Shown here one piece after another: positions 1-9,870 of a stretch of DNA of 38,203 nucleotides. The DNA is from Astrothelium macrocarpum (taxonomy: Eukaryota > Ascomycota > Dothideomycetes > Trypetheliales > Trypetheliaceae), in assembly GCA_021030915.1 (NCBI GenBank), contig JAGEMR010000202.1, positions 1-38,203 on the forward strand, read 5' to 3'. A program made the position numbers and the translations under genes. Numbering within the stretch: the first letter of the stretch is position 1; each line of letters starts with the position of its first letter. Under the pieces are notes generated by a model that saw nothing but the letters and a program-made list of their open reading frames with translations, searched no databases and was not told the DNA's origin.

Positions 1-77
1 ACCCTAACCCTAACCCTAACCCTAACCCTAACCCTAACCCTAACCCTAACCCTAACCCTAACCCTAACCCTAACCCT
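1..77. repeat. Telomere repeat array (CCCTAA)n
   Basis: Twelve complete CCCTAA units run from base 2 to 73, followed by a partial CCCT; the opposite strand reads TTAGGG toward the chromosome end. The array is perfect and then changes abruptly to AT-rich DNA. This is the standard telomere repeat of filamentous fungi and marks base 1 as the physical chromosome end or close to it. No telomere-linked RecQ helicase gene is seen next to it. Confidence 0.98.
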
Positions 78-622
78 TAGTATTTTATTTATCATATCTA
101 TCATTTCATATAATCAGAATATAAATTCTTTTAAATTCAAATCAAGAATATATCAAATAATAATCTCTTTTTTATTTATTATAAATTTTAAATGATTAGA
201 TTATATAATGAATTAAAAGAAGATTTTATATAATCAATCAAAGAATCATTGATATTTGAAATTGAATATCATTATAATAAATCGCAGATTTTGAAATTAT
301 CCAAATTTATAAATCTGAAATATAAAATTGATTTTATTTTTTTATTGAATTAATAATATTTTACGTTATTATTGTATATTAAAATAATTTATGAGATAGT
401 GGTGCCAAGAAAAAGCGGCCGCTTCGATGATCCAATACGTTATTTATAATCGAAATTGAAAAAAATTTATAATTGATTAATAATAAAATCATCAAATTAT
501 ATAAAAAAATGAAATTGAATTTAATAATAATTATAAATATATATTTTTTTTTATGATTATCAGATTTATTTATATTTTTTCGTTAAATATTTGAAAATTT
601 GTATATTCAATATTAATATAAT

Positions 623-905
623 TGTTATGATCCTAGGTATCCTTGAGGTCAAGTCTACTCGGGATCAAGGTGGCTTCTGAAGTGAGTCGGTAAAGGACTG
701 AACTAGCAAGGAGTAATATTTTGGTAATTCAAAGTTCTACTGAAGACGCTATCAAAGACTAGCTTAGAGAATGGCTTTGAATACAACGAGGCCATAGTGG
801 TCGCGTTGCGTTCCTATATACTTGTGCTGAAGTGAGCTTATGAGCCTTTCGCTCAAGGGCTCACGCTGAGCCTGTGAGTACAACGCCTTCCTAGCGTTCT
901 TAACA
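623..905. mobile_element. Solo LTR of a retrotransposon, with 5-bp target site duplication
   Basis: A 283-bp segment of normal GC content begins TGTTATGATCC and ends GTTCTTAACA, so its tips are the inverted repeat TGTTA/TAACA expected of an LTR. It is flanked on both sides by the same five bases, ATAAT (618-622 and 906-910), the target duplication left by integrase. A TATATA stretch near 813-818 could be its promoter, and a GAGCC/GGCTC hairpin lies near 842-862. No internal region or second LTR is present, so it is a solo LTR left by recombination. TG..CA tips with TNTTA-type ends and a 5-bp duplication fit Copia or Gypsy elements; the superfamily cannot be decided. Orientation is not determined. 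Confidence 0.9.
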
Positions 906-1794
906 ATAATAAAATCCAGAATTAATTAAAAAAAAGAAAAAAAAAAATAGAAATTATTTAAAATATATTTTTTAATATATTTTAAACAAATTTTTTATTT
1001 TTATTTTTCGTTTTTTTTATTTTCTTTTTTTTTGATATTGATTTAAAAATTAATCGAAAAAATTATATAATATATATATAAAAATAATATTATAAATCTA
1101 TTGGGGATTTTTTTTAATATATTTATAAAATCTGATTATTATCAGATTAATTCGAAAATAATCTAATAATAAAATTGAAAAATTAAAAAAATAAAAATTT
1201 ATTGATATTATTCATTTTTAATATAATTTAATTATAAAATAATATTAGAATTATAATCTTTTTTTATAAATTTGAATTTGTTTAATAATTCGAATTATTG
1301 AAAATAATATTCTGATAAATGATTTATTTAATTAATAAAAAATTATATTATTTCGTTTAATTATTTAAATTCATTTTTATTATTAGAATTATTAATATTA
1401 TAATTTATAAAATTGATATCATTATTATTATTATTATTAATTTCAAATTTATTATTATTAGTCATTTATGATAATAAATTTTTAATATAAATTTGATGAA
1501 TTATATTGATAAAATTAATTTATAAATTAGAAAAAAATATTAAAAAATAATAAATAAAAATAGAAAAATTAAATCAAAAAAAATGATTGTGATTGAAAAA
1601 TATTGACAAAAATCTATTAAAAAGAATATTAGTTTTTTTTAAAACGACCATGATTTTTCTAAAATGGCAGATATATTTCTGGAGATAAATATATGATTGG
1701 ATTATTAGATCAGATATTTGGAATGATGAAAGAAAAATATATTCTGAATGCGTAAAAAAGTTTATTTTGGAACGCGATAGTGTCTGAATATAAC

Positions 1795-1925
1795 GTCAGT
1801 AGATGGGGTCCATTTTTCGGGACCCCGGCCCACGTTCATTTCGCCTGTCCGGGGTCAGATGCAGGGAGGCGGCCTGGTAAATTGACCCCGGGAAATGAAG
1901 CACTAGACTGCCAAAATTAGATGCC
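1795..1925. repeat. GC-rich island of nested inverted repeats
   Basis: Inside the AT-rich block there are two stem-loops. The first pairs GGGGTCC (1805-1811) with GGACCCC (1820-1826) around an 8-nt loop. The second pairs CCGGGGTCA (1849-1857) with TGACCCCGG (1883-1891). Its outer arms continue as TTCATTTC (1835-1842) and GAAATGAA (1892-1899), with 6 extra bases on the left side only. The shared GGGGTC core suggests one repeat family. It may be the end of a small DNA transposon or an unmutated fragment of a structured repeat. No target duplication was recognised. Confidence 0.6.
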
Positions 1926-2253
1926 CATTTGCCATCTGATTGTTTAAAGGAGATAATAAAGATTTTAATATAATAAAAAATTGATGAATAATTCAAAATT
2001 GATATTAAAATATTTTATTAAAAATCAAAAAAATCATTATTAATTTTAAAAAAATTTTAAATTATTATTAATTTTAATAGATCAAATAATTATAATATAA
2101 ATAAAATTATTATAATAATAAAATCAGAATATTAAATATATAAATCAGATAAATATTTAAATTAATTATTATAATATATTAAATATATTTAGAAAAATAT
2201 ATTCAGATCATATAATTGGAATTTTATAAATTGTATTATTATTGGAATTATCG

Positions 2254-2580
2254 ATGTTCAAATCTCGCCATCGCGACAGCGAGGCCCCGAGCGGAGTGGT
2301 GATCCGAGCGGAGTGGTGGGGAATACTCCTACTGCGGCCCAATTGCCTCGGCTCCCTCGGGCACCTTATTCTGGCACCCGTACGGCATCGACAAAGACGA
2401 CTTCACACCAGTACTTTTACCATCTGCCTGAATGCCAAAGAATTTTCCCATTACGACGCAGTTGACCTAACAAGACTCTGGGTAAACGACCGGTCGAATT
2501 GGTCAAAGACACGGGAATGGGATCTGAAAGAAGGGAAATTCAAGTACAAGGCTGAATTGCAGGCGGAGAATCCGCTCTGA
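2254..2580 (+). CDS. Doubtful short ORF at the edge of the AT-rich block
   Basis: An open frame of 108 codons from ATG 2254 to TGA 2578-2580 lies exactly where normal base content resumes. I recognise no domain. Near its start a 15-bp unit CCGAGCGGAGTGGTG is present twice (2287-2301 and 2304-2318), separated by two bases, a recent tandem duplication. The C-terminal third is charged and rich in Trp, Lys and Glu and reads more like protein than the N-terminal third does. It could be the tail of a truncated gene whose upstream part was lost in the AT-rich DNA, or simply chance. No splice sites are convincing. Confidence 0.2.
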   Translation: MFKSRHRDSEAPSGVVIRAEWWGILLLRPNCLGSLGHLILAPVRHRQRRLHTSTFTICLNAKEFSHYDAVDLTRLWVNDRSNWSKTREWDLKEGKFKYKAELQAENPL

Positions 2581-3599
2581 CTATACATTGATTCTTCTCG
2601 CAGCAAAAGGAAGTACATATTTTACTCTTCCTATTCTTGACTCTAAAAGCCGTGCATTGGATTGTGACGATAATGCAGGCCAAGCACAAGAAGGCATCGG
2701 CGTCTTTATTTAGTCATTTCCTGCTCTTATTATATGTGCACCTAGCTATATGTGAGCTCACCGTCGCTTTTGCGACTCTGCACATACGCATAGTTTTCCT
2801 GATCGCTGTCCACTTTCAGTAACTTCCTATAGCTACACTTGCATAACCAGCTTCACAGATCGTTACCTAAAAAAATAGGTGTTACAGGTTACTTATTTAA
2901 TTGCAGCTCTTGAGCGCAACTTCAATTGTACAATACATATGGTTCTAGCTTCTATCCCTTTACTTCCTTTTTACCTAAGACAAGTTCTTTTAGAGTTGTA
3001 TCATTGTCTGTCTTGTGTGCCACCACCCGAGACATGCCTGTCGTGGCCCGGCTCGTGTGTCATCCATCAACAACGAATGCCCGTAAAAGCATTCTCTATT
3101 GGCAGGGTATGGTGCCAATATTGAGTTTAAATAAGCCTTGTGGACCAGATAGAACACTTATGAGTCACCTATTGGAAGAAGAAAAGAAAAAAAAAACGGC
3201 TTGGCCATTAAGCTATCACCAAAATTGGGCGAGTTTGTTTCCGGTCTGAGATGGTACCGTCAGACCGCGTGTGATGTACCGTTCAGGTCAGAGTAGGCTT
3301 TTGAAGAGAGTCTAGACTAAAAATAAGCACTCAGAATATGTGCAATGATTGTATTCAAAGAGGTTCTGACTTCTAGGAGGATACTAATGATTGAATACGA
3401 TGTGCCATAAGCGCTCATCGTGTTTCTTATATACTTGAGGATACTCGCTCTTCTCACTGTCGAGCTGGTGAGTGCTCCATGGGTGACGAGTGGTCCGATT
3501 TGTGGGTACGAAGTCGGCCAGATAGCACAGCATGCTATTTCCGGTAGAACTGGCAGACAATTGACTAGTGTGCTCAGCGATATATCAAGACGTACCATC
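2581..3599. other. Gene-free stretch
   Basis: Normal base composition but only short overlapping frames on both strands, none with a recognisable motif, signal peptide or convincing splice pattern. It leads into the carrier fossil that starts near 3600 and may contain its unreadable 5' part. Confidence 0.5.
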
Positions 3600-3860
3600 T
3601 CGCCCTCGATTATCGAGACGCGGCAAGTTCAGCGGACGAGGTGGAGCGATGCCTGGAGAGTGACGAGCAAGCTCATGCGTGAGGAAGGCAAGGGAAAAGC
3701 ATTGAATCGTAGCCTTATGCCGAATATGACTGGGAATTTGGTCAGCTGGGTGCTGCACTTTCTCTGGTATGGGTATCTCAAGAACATGGCGCTCTCGCTC
3801 CGGGGCGAGGGCGCAAAGCTGTTGTCTTCGGATTATTTCGTTACGTCAGGTATCTACGGC
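3600..3860 (+). pseudogene. FLX1: Fragment of a mitochondrial FAD/folate carrier (FLX1-like)
   Basis: About 87 codons in one frame match the early part of the FLX1-type carrier, a six-helix inner-membrane protein of roughly 300 residues that moves FAD or folate into mitochondria. Visible in order are: a damaged carrier signature (P..IIETR instead of the usual PLDxxKTRLQ, apparently after loss of a codon or bases); a matrix loop with MREEGKGKALNRSLMPN; and then the family-specific stretch GNLVSWVLHFLWYGYLKN followed by SSDYFVTSG. After SGIYG the similarity ends, and the remaining four helices are absent downstream in every frame. The upstream first helix is also not readable. It is therefore a truncated, decayed copy; a functional gene is expected elsewhere in the genome. 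The surrounding open frame (3420-3941) is longer than the similarity and is not a real gene. Confidence 0.75.
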
Positions 3861-5443
3861 ATCAGAGTCGTCCTTCTTTTCCCCTTATGTCCGAACGTTT
3901 GTTTGGCTTCTCCAAAGGGGGAGACTTCATCTGGTGTATGAATTCCTCTTCTCCACAGTAGCCATTTCGGAGTTTTCACACGCGAACACCATCAGCGCTC
4001 GTAAGTAATCCAGGGATGATGGCAATGATATCGAGAGTTTAGTCATCGAATTCTTTGTATGGAAGGTATAAGAAGTCTTTTCCAAGAACCAAGTGTTTTC
4101 TGCTGCGGTTGGCTTTGATGAGAACAGTCTTTTCGTTGGAGATGATTATTTCAGTGACATCCAAGAGAAATATTTCTTCGCTTTCAAGTGTCCGAAGGGG
4201 GAATAATTTGGTCCTCGATGCTATGGGTGTTGAAGTTATGACAAAAAGTCATGAAGTTGGTTTTAAGAAGTTATGTGTCTCGACGGAGAACGAGATGGCC
4301 ATGTACACTAGGACTATATGAGGTAATCCCTACCATAGAGCCTTAGAGGAACTTCTTTCTCTTACGACGTAAATGCGGAATGTCATAGTGGAGGGTCGAT
4401 TGCTCGAGTTGTTTCAGTATTTGATTTCCATGAGGAGAACGCAGCACTAACAGGATTCGGATATGATATAATCACCAAGGTTTGTTGATATCCAAAATGT
4501 GATAGTGATTGTATCGGCTTGCACGTTATGTATAATTAGTAATGTATTGTTCTATCTGGGTCGGGCTGACCAGTTGTGGACTCTCCAATGATCATATGAC
4601 CGCCTGGTGCTCCTTTCTTATAGAATCCGATTCATACTTCCCTGCTGTAATGTTGTGCGAGCATGTGTGCTCATCATTCACCCCTTGTCAAAACAGTCTT
4701 CATCGTCGAATATGGGAACACCTATATCAGAATCGCAACGCTTGGTATTTGACATATTCGTCGCAAATAGATTGCTGATACTGTCATTCAAAACCCACCC
4801 CGTCGACCCATGTTGAGAACCGACCGTTCCTTGACCGAGTGGCTGATTGGTATGAATGCGCTGGTAGATGCGGTTATCAAGCTGTTAGCAAATATGCCAA
4901 AGTTGAGGGTAATAATCTCGGGTAACATTCATTAGGAAGTCCATACGTCTCCATTCCCAATAGTTAAATCTGTTGATATGGTGTCAGCATCGCCGCATTT
5001 TATTAGCTCATAGTACTTTATCCAGCTAAATGTATAAATACAATGAACCAGACAAGAGTATGAATGAATGAATGAATGAATATCCAGTGGAGGACGATAA
5101 CGTCAGCAACGGATAGATCGATGAACACATGAACAGATAAATGAAACAAAAAGATGACGATGGCGATAATGCCGATGATGATGGTGATGTGGACAAGGAA
5201 TTAATATAGAACGGGGAAAATATTCTTCTGACGAAAAATCAAAATCGAACGTACGACTCAAGCTCCGATCTCCCAAGCAGGAGTGAGTAATACTCCGGGA
5301 CCGAGATTGTTACGGATGGAATGAATCGAATCCCCGATCCGGTGCATCCAATGAACCAAGTGTATGTCGATGTCGAGACGGCAGGCGATCCAAATATTCA
5401 GCTGTTCGACAGGCGAGGTATTGGTCGAAAATCCCGATCCCGA
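3861..5443. other. Gene-free stretch with simple-sequence DNA
   Basis: No frame here gives a recognisable protein; several short plus-strand frames are broken by stops and look like decayed coding sequence at best. Near 5061-5081 there are five copies of TGAA in tandem. Around 5150-5195 there is a GAT-rich, degenerate triplet run. Neither has flanking structure that suggests function. Confidence 0.5.
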
Positions 5444-6356
5444 TCAGGAGTCCGGTCCGCTTATCATGTCCATCAGCATTGGTTCTCTCTGCCCGGCCAT
5501 GATTCTTAAACCCTGTCTCGCCAGAGCTTGCTCGTACCAGGTGCGGACAAGGTAAAATTGCTCTAGTTGCCCATTAGACTGTTCGAGCTGCACAAGACGC
5601 GCCGTCGCCGAAAAGTATTGATGAAGACTGTCCCAGTCTCCAGTTCGATACGCAGCAATGTGAGCACGGTGTCCGATCCTAGCATCCAGTCGACGTCTGT
5701 TTTGCGAGGTCAGAGGCCCATGATGCGCCCGACAAAGACGATTGAGATGTTCTCTTCCAAAAGATCCCATCAGATGCCGAGTGACAAACTCGACCATCTC
5801 CAGTGCAGTATTGTTGTCGATGACACTCGCTTGCCCACGCGCATCACGCACCTATGCCCCACGCAACGAGGCCATCATTCGGTTGTTGCGTTCGGAAGGC
5901 ATGACTACCGTGAATTGTTGGCGCGTGTTACGCGCAAGCTCAGCCTGTGCCTCTGCCTCTGCTTCCTCTCCACGCCACCATAACAAAGCCAGGTTCCGCT
6001 CACGTGCTATTATCATGACTGCCCTTTGGACCGATACTAAGAGATACCGACAATCATGATCGTTTGGTGTCCCTTCCGTATTACTACGGAGCAATCCGCA
6101 TTACTGCACCAAGCTCGTCAGTCACATGTTTATCGGCAGCCTCAAGCGAAATAAACGACAGTGACAATGCAACAGTCAAAGGGGCTTTGTCGCAGTTCTG
6201 AGGGGAATGACTAACCTGGGTAATACGAGACGCAGCACCAGACGAAGGCGCTGGGAGGTCGTGCGGGTGAATCACACGTATATTTTCGCGGAATAAAAGG
6301 TATTTCTGAACCATGGGGTGGCTCCAGCGTAAAGGCAAACACTGTTGGGACTCCAT
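5444..6356 (-). CDS. Possible hypothetical gene, exon structure unresolved
   Basis: Three minus-strand coding-like stretches follow one another. The first starts at ATG 6356 and runs about 48 codons to a possible donor GTTAGT near 6215. The second is open to a TAG at 5854-5852. The third continues in the same frame to a stop at 5444. The TAG could be the end of a 57-bp intron (donor GTAGTC in the codons after FT, acceptor CATAG) whose removal keeps the frame, or it could be a true nonsense mutation. The middle and last parts are rich in Arg, Glu, Ala and Trp with regular helical patterning (for example LLWWRGEEAEAEAQAELARN), which looks like real protein. No family is recognised. The joint between the first and second parts is not solved. 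Confidence 0.35.
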
Positions 6357-6711
6357 CTCTCCAGAAGTGTAACTGGGTAAGCAAATGCCGAGGTATATTA
6401 GAGTTTGATGTGGATGGTTGGTGTCAAAGGATCGGCTTGCGGAGCAAGTCAGGGGTACAGGCCGAAAAGCTAAAGCAATCTCATAAAGGAATGTAAGAAT
6501 TAATTTGCAGAGCAGATCTGGGCCACAAGCCTGTCGTAGATGTTGGACGCGGGACTGGAGCTGCTCTGTTATGAGATTGCTTACCTGGTAGGTGGTAAGC
6601 CAAAGTGCGAGCTCGTAAGCAGCTCTGGTTCAAATTAGTCTTTGTGGGGCTTGAAGATTGTTCAACTTTGATTAGAATCCTCTTGACTACTTTCTAGCTA
6701 GAATAATTAAG
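6357..6711. other. Gene-free spacer
   Basis: No coding frame, repeat or RNA gene recognised. It separates the 3' end of the gene at 6712-7140 from the possible gene starting at 6356, both on the minus strand, so it would hold the promoter of the latter. Confidence 0.5.
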
Positions 6712-7140
6712 CTATTGATCAATCTTACCAAAGTCTCTTATGACTTCTTCCACGATTTCCTCTTCATCAGCAGTCCCAACAAGTGCGCCCAAATAGCCGT
6801 CGATTGCTCTCGCTAAATCACCATCGAATCGTTCCAACCAATCTCTCGCCACAGCCAAAGATGATGCATGTGTCGATTCCATGAACATTTCTTGCAGGGT
6901 CTTAGGAGGTCGTCGTATGTCCTTTAGGGAAGCATCGTCTAGATGGCCTACTTGCTTGAACGATGTCCTTTCTGAGAAGGTTTTCTTGACGTCCTTGACA
7001 CGTGAAATCATTGTTGGATCAGGAAAAGGGTTGTTGAAAATGGTTCCAGGAATGATGCAATTATTTCTTCTTGCTTCATCAATGAAGGGAGACCAAACAC
7101 CTGTTTCAGCATGATCGCCTTCCGATGGTCGAAGCGACAT
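6712..7140 (-). CDS. Hypothetical protein with a UBA-like C-terminal segment
   Basis: An uninterrupted 142-codon frame from ATG 7140 to its stop at 6712. I do not recognise a full-length family. The protein is soluble, charged and without signal peptide or membrane segment. Residues of about 95-120 (around VARDWLERFDGDLARAIDGYL) have the pattern of the last two helices of a ubiquitin-associated domain (A..WL..FdGD..rAi..L); that is similarity of pattern only. An acidic tail follows (EEEIVEEVIRD). It lies 211 bp downstream of the GMC oxidoreductase gene on the same strand. It may be a short gene or the last exon of a longer lost one. Confidence 0.5.
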   Translation of the reverse strand: MSLRPSEGDHAETGVWSPFIDEARRNNCIIPGTIFNNPFPDPTMISRVKDVKKTFSERTSFKQVGHLDDASLKDIRRPPKTLQEMFMESTHASSLAVARDWLERFDGDLARAIDGYLGALVGTADEEEIVEEVIRDFGKIDQ

Positions 7141-7351
7141 TAATCATCAGGGAAAGCTTATGGACGACGCTATTTCGGTTCTTAATTATCCGGAGCTAAA
7201 ATGCGGGGACATGATAATCGAAGACTATGCTATACAATTCTGTGTAGACTGATATCTACTCTAAGTAGCCTTCCAAGAAAAATACAGGCCATGTTTGAAG
7301 AGGACTGTGGGGAAGGTTAGAATAGAACAAACTGTCAAAGCCAGAATGCCC

Positions 7352-9245
7352 TCAAGTTGTTACCAATAGTGGCTTTCCCCTTATAATATCACTTGCTCTT
7401 TCCGCTACGGCATACAACGTGCTCGTCAGATGCCCGTCGATTTGATACGGTAGAATGCTCGCATCTACCACTCTAACATTATTCGTTCCATAAACCCTGA
7501 GCTCAGGATCTACCACTCCGCCGAGTTCCTTGGCCATCATTGCACACGATCCCAAAGGATGCGAATTTGGTGTGTAGGTATCCTTTAACCAAGCTGCCCA
7601 TTGCTCATCAGACGCGTTGATTGGGACCGTGGTGGTGTTTGGAATCATTTCGATCGGCGCGACTTCCGTGAGCGGAAACGTATGCGCTGCCTGGCGAATT
7701 TGGCGTGCGATCGCGACTTCGAAGATGGAATCTTTGTCTAGCATAAAGAAATTCGGATTAATAGCGGGTTGAGCGCTGCCATTGATAGACTGAGGCGTGA
7801 TGTGGACGTTTCCTCGAGAGAATGGAAGAAGATCCCAGAATGCGATAGCAAGAACAGATCCCATTGGTGCTGGCAGGATCTCTGCGACGGGTACATTTTG
7901 GTTAAAGATGAGATCAGTTTGCAGAGTGAGTAGCTTCTCCTGAATGGCCACTGTGGTGCCGTTATTTGCTTGAGCAGCAATGCGGGAAGCATAGGTAGGA
8001 ATCTGAGACCGCACGTAGGATTCCACGGTAGACGTGTTACTTCCAAACAAATCATTTGCCGTAGCATAAATGACAAAAGGCGGGAAGGTCGTTGAACTGA
8101 GATTCAGCGTAAACGAGTAGGCGAAAACATCGTTTGGCTGGTCTTGAAGATTCTCGCCTACACCAGGAAGCGCGACCTTCGTCTGGATACCATGGCTGCT
8201 AAGGATCTGAGGATTGCCAACGCCCGACTGCTCCAGAATTGTAGGAGAACGATGGGAACCAGCTGACAATATCACTTCCCGAGACGCTGTGATTATCCCT
8301 TGTTCGCCTGTAGATGTCGTAACTTGCACACCACTTGCTGAAACAGAAGAATTACGGCCATTGGATTCGTCCCACACAAGCTTGTGAGCGGTAGTATAGG
8401 TATACGCGTGTAGGTTGGGTCGATCTGAGATGGGCCAATAGTATGCCCTTGCGGCATCCTCTCTGACGTCAGCCGTCCGATTCAAAGTCCTCGGCCAGAC
8501 ATAGAATCCTCTCAGATTGCCAGTATTGTCATCCTGGAGTATAGGATAGCCGAGTTTGTCCCATGTTTGGCTAAATATAGCGGTTGTGTTTTCGGGGGCA
8601 TCATGAATGCTCCAGCCCACAGCCAATGGGCCATCGAATCCGTGAGCGTCCGGCTCATACATTATCCCATGAGCAGCTTGAGAGGGAGTTGGCGGTTGGA
8701 TATGCTCGCTCTTCTTGTAGTATGGCCAGAGTGAAGACCAGTTCCAGCCGCTGTTACCAATCTGCTCCCATGAATCAATTTGAGCTGCTTCTGCCCGAAT
8801 GTACGTTGCGCCTGTGGTCGTAAGCTTGAATTTGAAAATTATCCAGGACGCTGTCCATCTGTCTCTACAAACAAAGAATGCTCTGATCAAACGTACCATT
8901 GATCGTGCTCGTCCCGCCAAGAGCTTTACCCGAGTGATATGTTTGAACTCTGTCGCTTGTATAGATTTGGGGTGTGCTGTTGTAAGCGTAATCAATGTCC
9001 GTGAAAAACGCCTTGCCGTAACCAAGAGTACTGGTCACGTTTGGATCATCGAAGACCGAGCCTCCTGCTTCAATGATTGCAACCTTCACATCGGCGTCTT
9101 CGGATAAGCGATTCGCAATTACCAGACCGCAAGTTCCGCCCCCAATGATGACATAGTCATAGGGCAAAGTATTGATTTTGACTTGAGCCAGAACCAAGGG
9201 AATCAAGGTAAGAAAGTTTAACAAGAATACAAGAAAATCCCACAT
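7352..9245 (-). CDS. Secreted GMC-family oxidoreductase (FAD), 2 exons
   Basis: Exons 9245-8897 and 8811-7352 join across an 85-bp intron (donor GTACGT, acceptor CACAG) to give 602 residues, typical for glucose-methanol-choline oxidoreductases. Residues 1-20 form a signal peptide, so the enzyme is probably secreted. The FAD-binding GGGTCG lies at 35-40 with the acidic partner in IIEAGG near 59-62. The second GMC signature appears as GSHRSPTILEQSGVG. The catalytic histidine pair is intact: SHPLGSC (His534) and DGHLTS (His577), 43 residues apart as in Aspergillus glucose oxidase. The family oxidises an alcohol or sugar with O2 or a quinone; this copy could be an aryl-alcohol, glucose or choline-type enzyme, and the substrate cannot be read. 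The start is fixed by the signal peptide. Its promoter is shared with the divergent dihydroorotate dehydrogenase gene. Confidence 0.95.
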
Positions 9246-9356
9246 GGCGTACGGAAAAAACTAATACATTCTTCAGTGTGAAAGAAGTCAAAGCTTCAAG
9301 GGACAACGAAACTTTCAGAGCTACTTCGGCGAAGAAGGTTCTACTCACTTGGGGGA

Positions 9357-9381
9357 CTGCAACCCTTTCAAAGGGTTGCAG
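9357..9381. promoter_or_regulatory. 25-bp near-perfect palindrome upstream of the GMC gene
   Basis: CTGCAACCCTTT (9357-9368) and its exact reverse complement AAAGGGTTGCAG (9370-9381) flank a single C. It lies 112-136 bp upstream of the GMC start codon, a position usual for an operator or for the 5' leader. It could bind a dimeric regulator or fold as an RNA hairpin if transcribed. Confidence 0.5.
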
Positions 9382-9744
9382 GTACCAGGGCGAAAGTCCT
9401 TCATCAAGAAGCAAGCACACAAACTATACCTGTTAGGCAAGAAGATCTACAGAGACTCCGCGTGTCTTCTCCACAGACGGAATGAGGTTTGTGTGCCGGA
9501 CTAATGTCAGGATTTAGTCGACAAAGGCTTTCGCTTAGAAACAGTTGCTCCGATTGGCCGTGGCAGTCATCTACTAGTTACGTAATCCATCTCTCGGGGA
9601 ATCGGTGGAATTGCGGATAGCGTGAGCTGGAACAATTCTACAGCTTTCGTCAAGAGGGGTTTACCTAGATTGATAAAATGTGCTAACGAAGCAAGCGACA
9701 TGAAGCTTGAGCATGGACTAAGGCACCTATAAGACATTTAATTC

Positions 9745-9752
9745 TGACGTCA
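9745..9752. promoter_or_regulatory. CRE/ATF-type site TGACGTCA
   Basis: A perfect 8-bp palindrome, the consensus site for CREB/ATF bZIP factors (AtfA-type stress regulators in fungi), 119 bp upstream of the dihydroorotate dehydrogenase start codon. A second copy of the octamer occurs near 8465 within the GMC coding sequence, where it is probably incidental. Confidence 0.4.
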
Positions 9753-9870
9753 CCTATCACGCTTCAAAAGAGTCGCTTTGATCAGCATTGGGATTCGCAA
9801 TTAATGTTTACGTCCTCTCTCATAAACGCAAAGGATATGTTCGCCGAAGCCACGCAGAATTTTCAAAACA

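Larger units (their letters stand above)
78..2240. repeat. AT-rich subtelomeric block, probably RIP-degraded repeats
   Basis: Nearly pure A/T sequence with stops in all frames and no open coding region. The composition changes sharply at about 2245. Three islands of normal base content interrupt it: a short one near 392-440 that holds the 12-bp palindrome AAGCGGCCGCTT (412-423), the solo LTR at 623-905, and the inverted-repeat island at about 1795-1925. Blocks like this in ascomycetes are usually old transposons mutated by RIP (C to T changes at CpA); that origin is inferred, since no transposon protein can be read here. Confidence 0.85.
9246..9870. promoter_or_regulatory. Divergent promoter region between GMC oxidoreductase and DHODH
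   Basis: This 625-bp spacer separates two start codons that point away from each other, so it must hold both promoters. It contains the 25-bp palindrome at 9357-9381, nearer the GMC gene, and a perfect TGACGTCA at 9745-9752, nearer the DHODH gene. No coding frame is supported within it. Confidence 0.7.

Noticed and set aside
2250..2330. tRNA-like B box (GTTCAAATCTC)
   Set aside because: No matching A box or cloverleaf arms can be drawn around it.
5061..5081. (TGAA)5 microsatellite as a possible functional array
   Set aside because: Short simple repeat without flanking structure; no spacers, so not a CRISPR-like array.
7738..8076. 112-codon minus-strand frame inside the GMC gene
   Set aside because: Alternate register of the GMC coding sequence, which has its full set of motifs.
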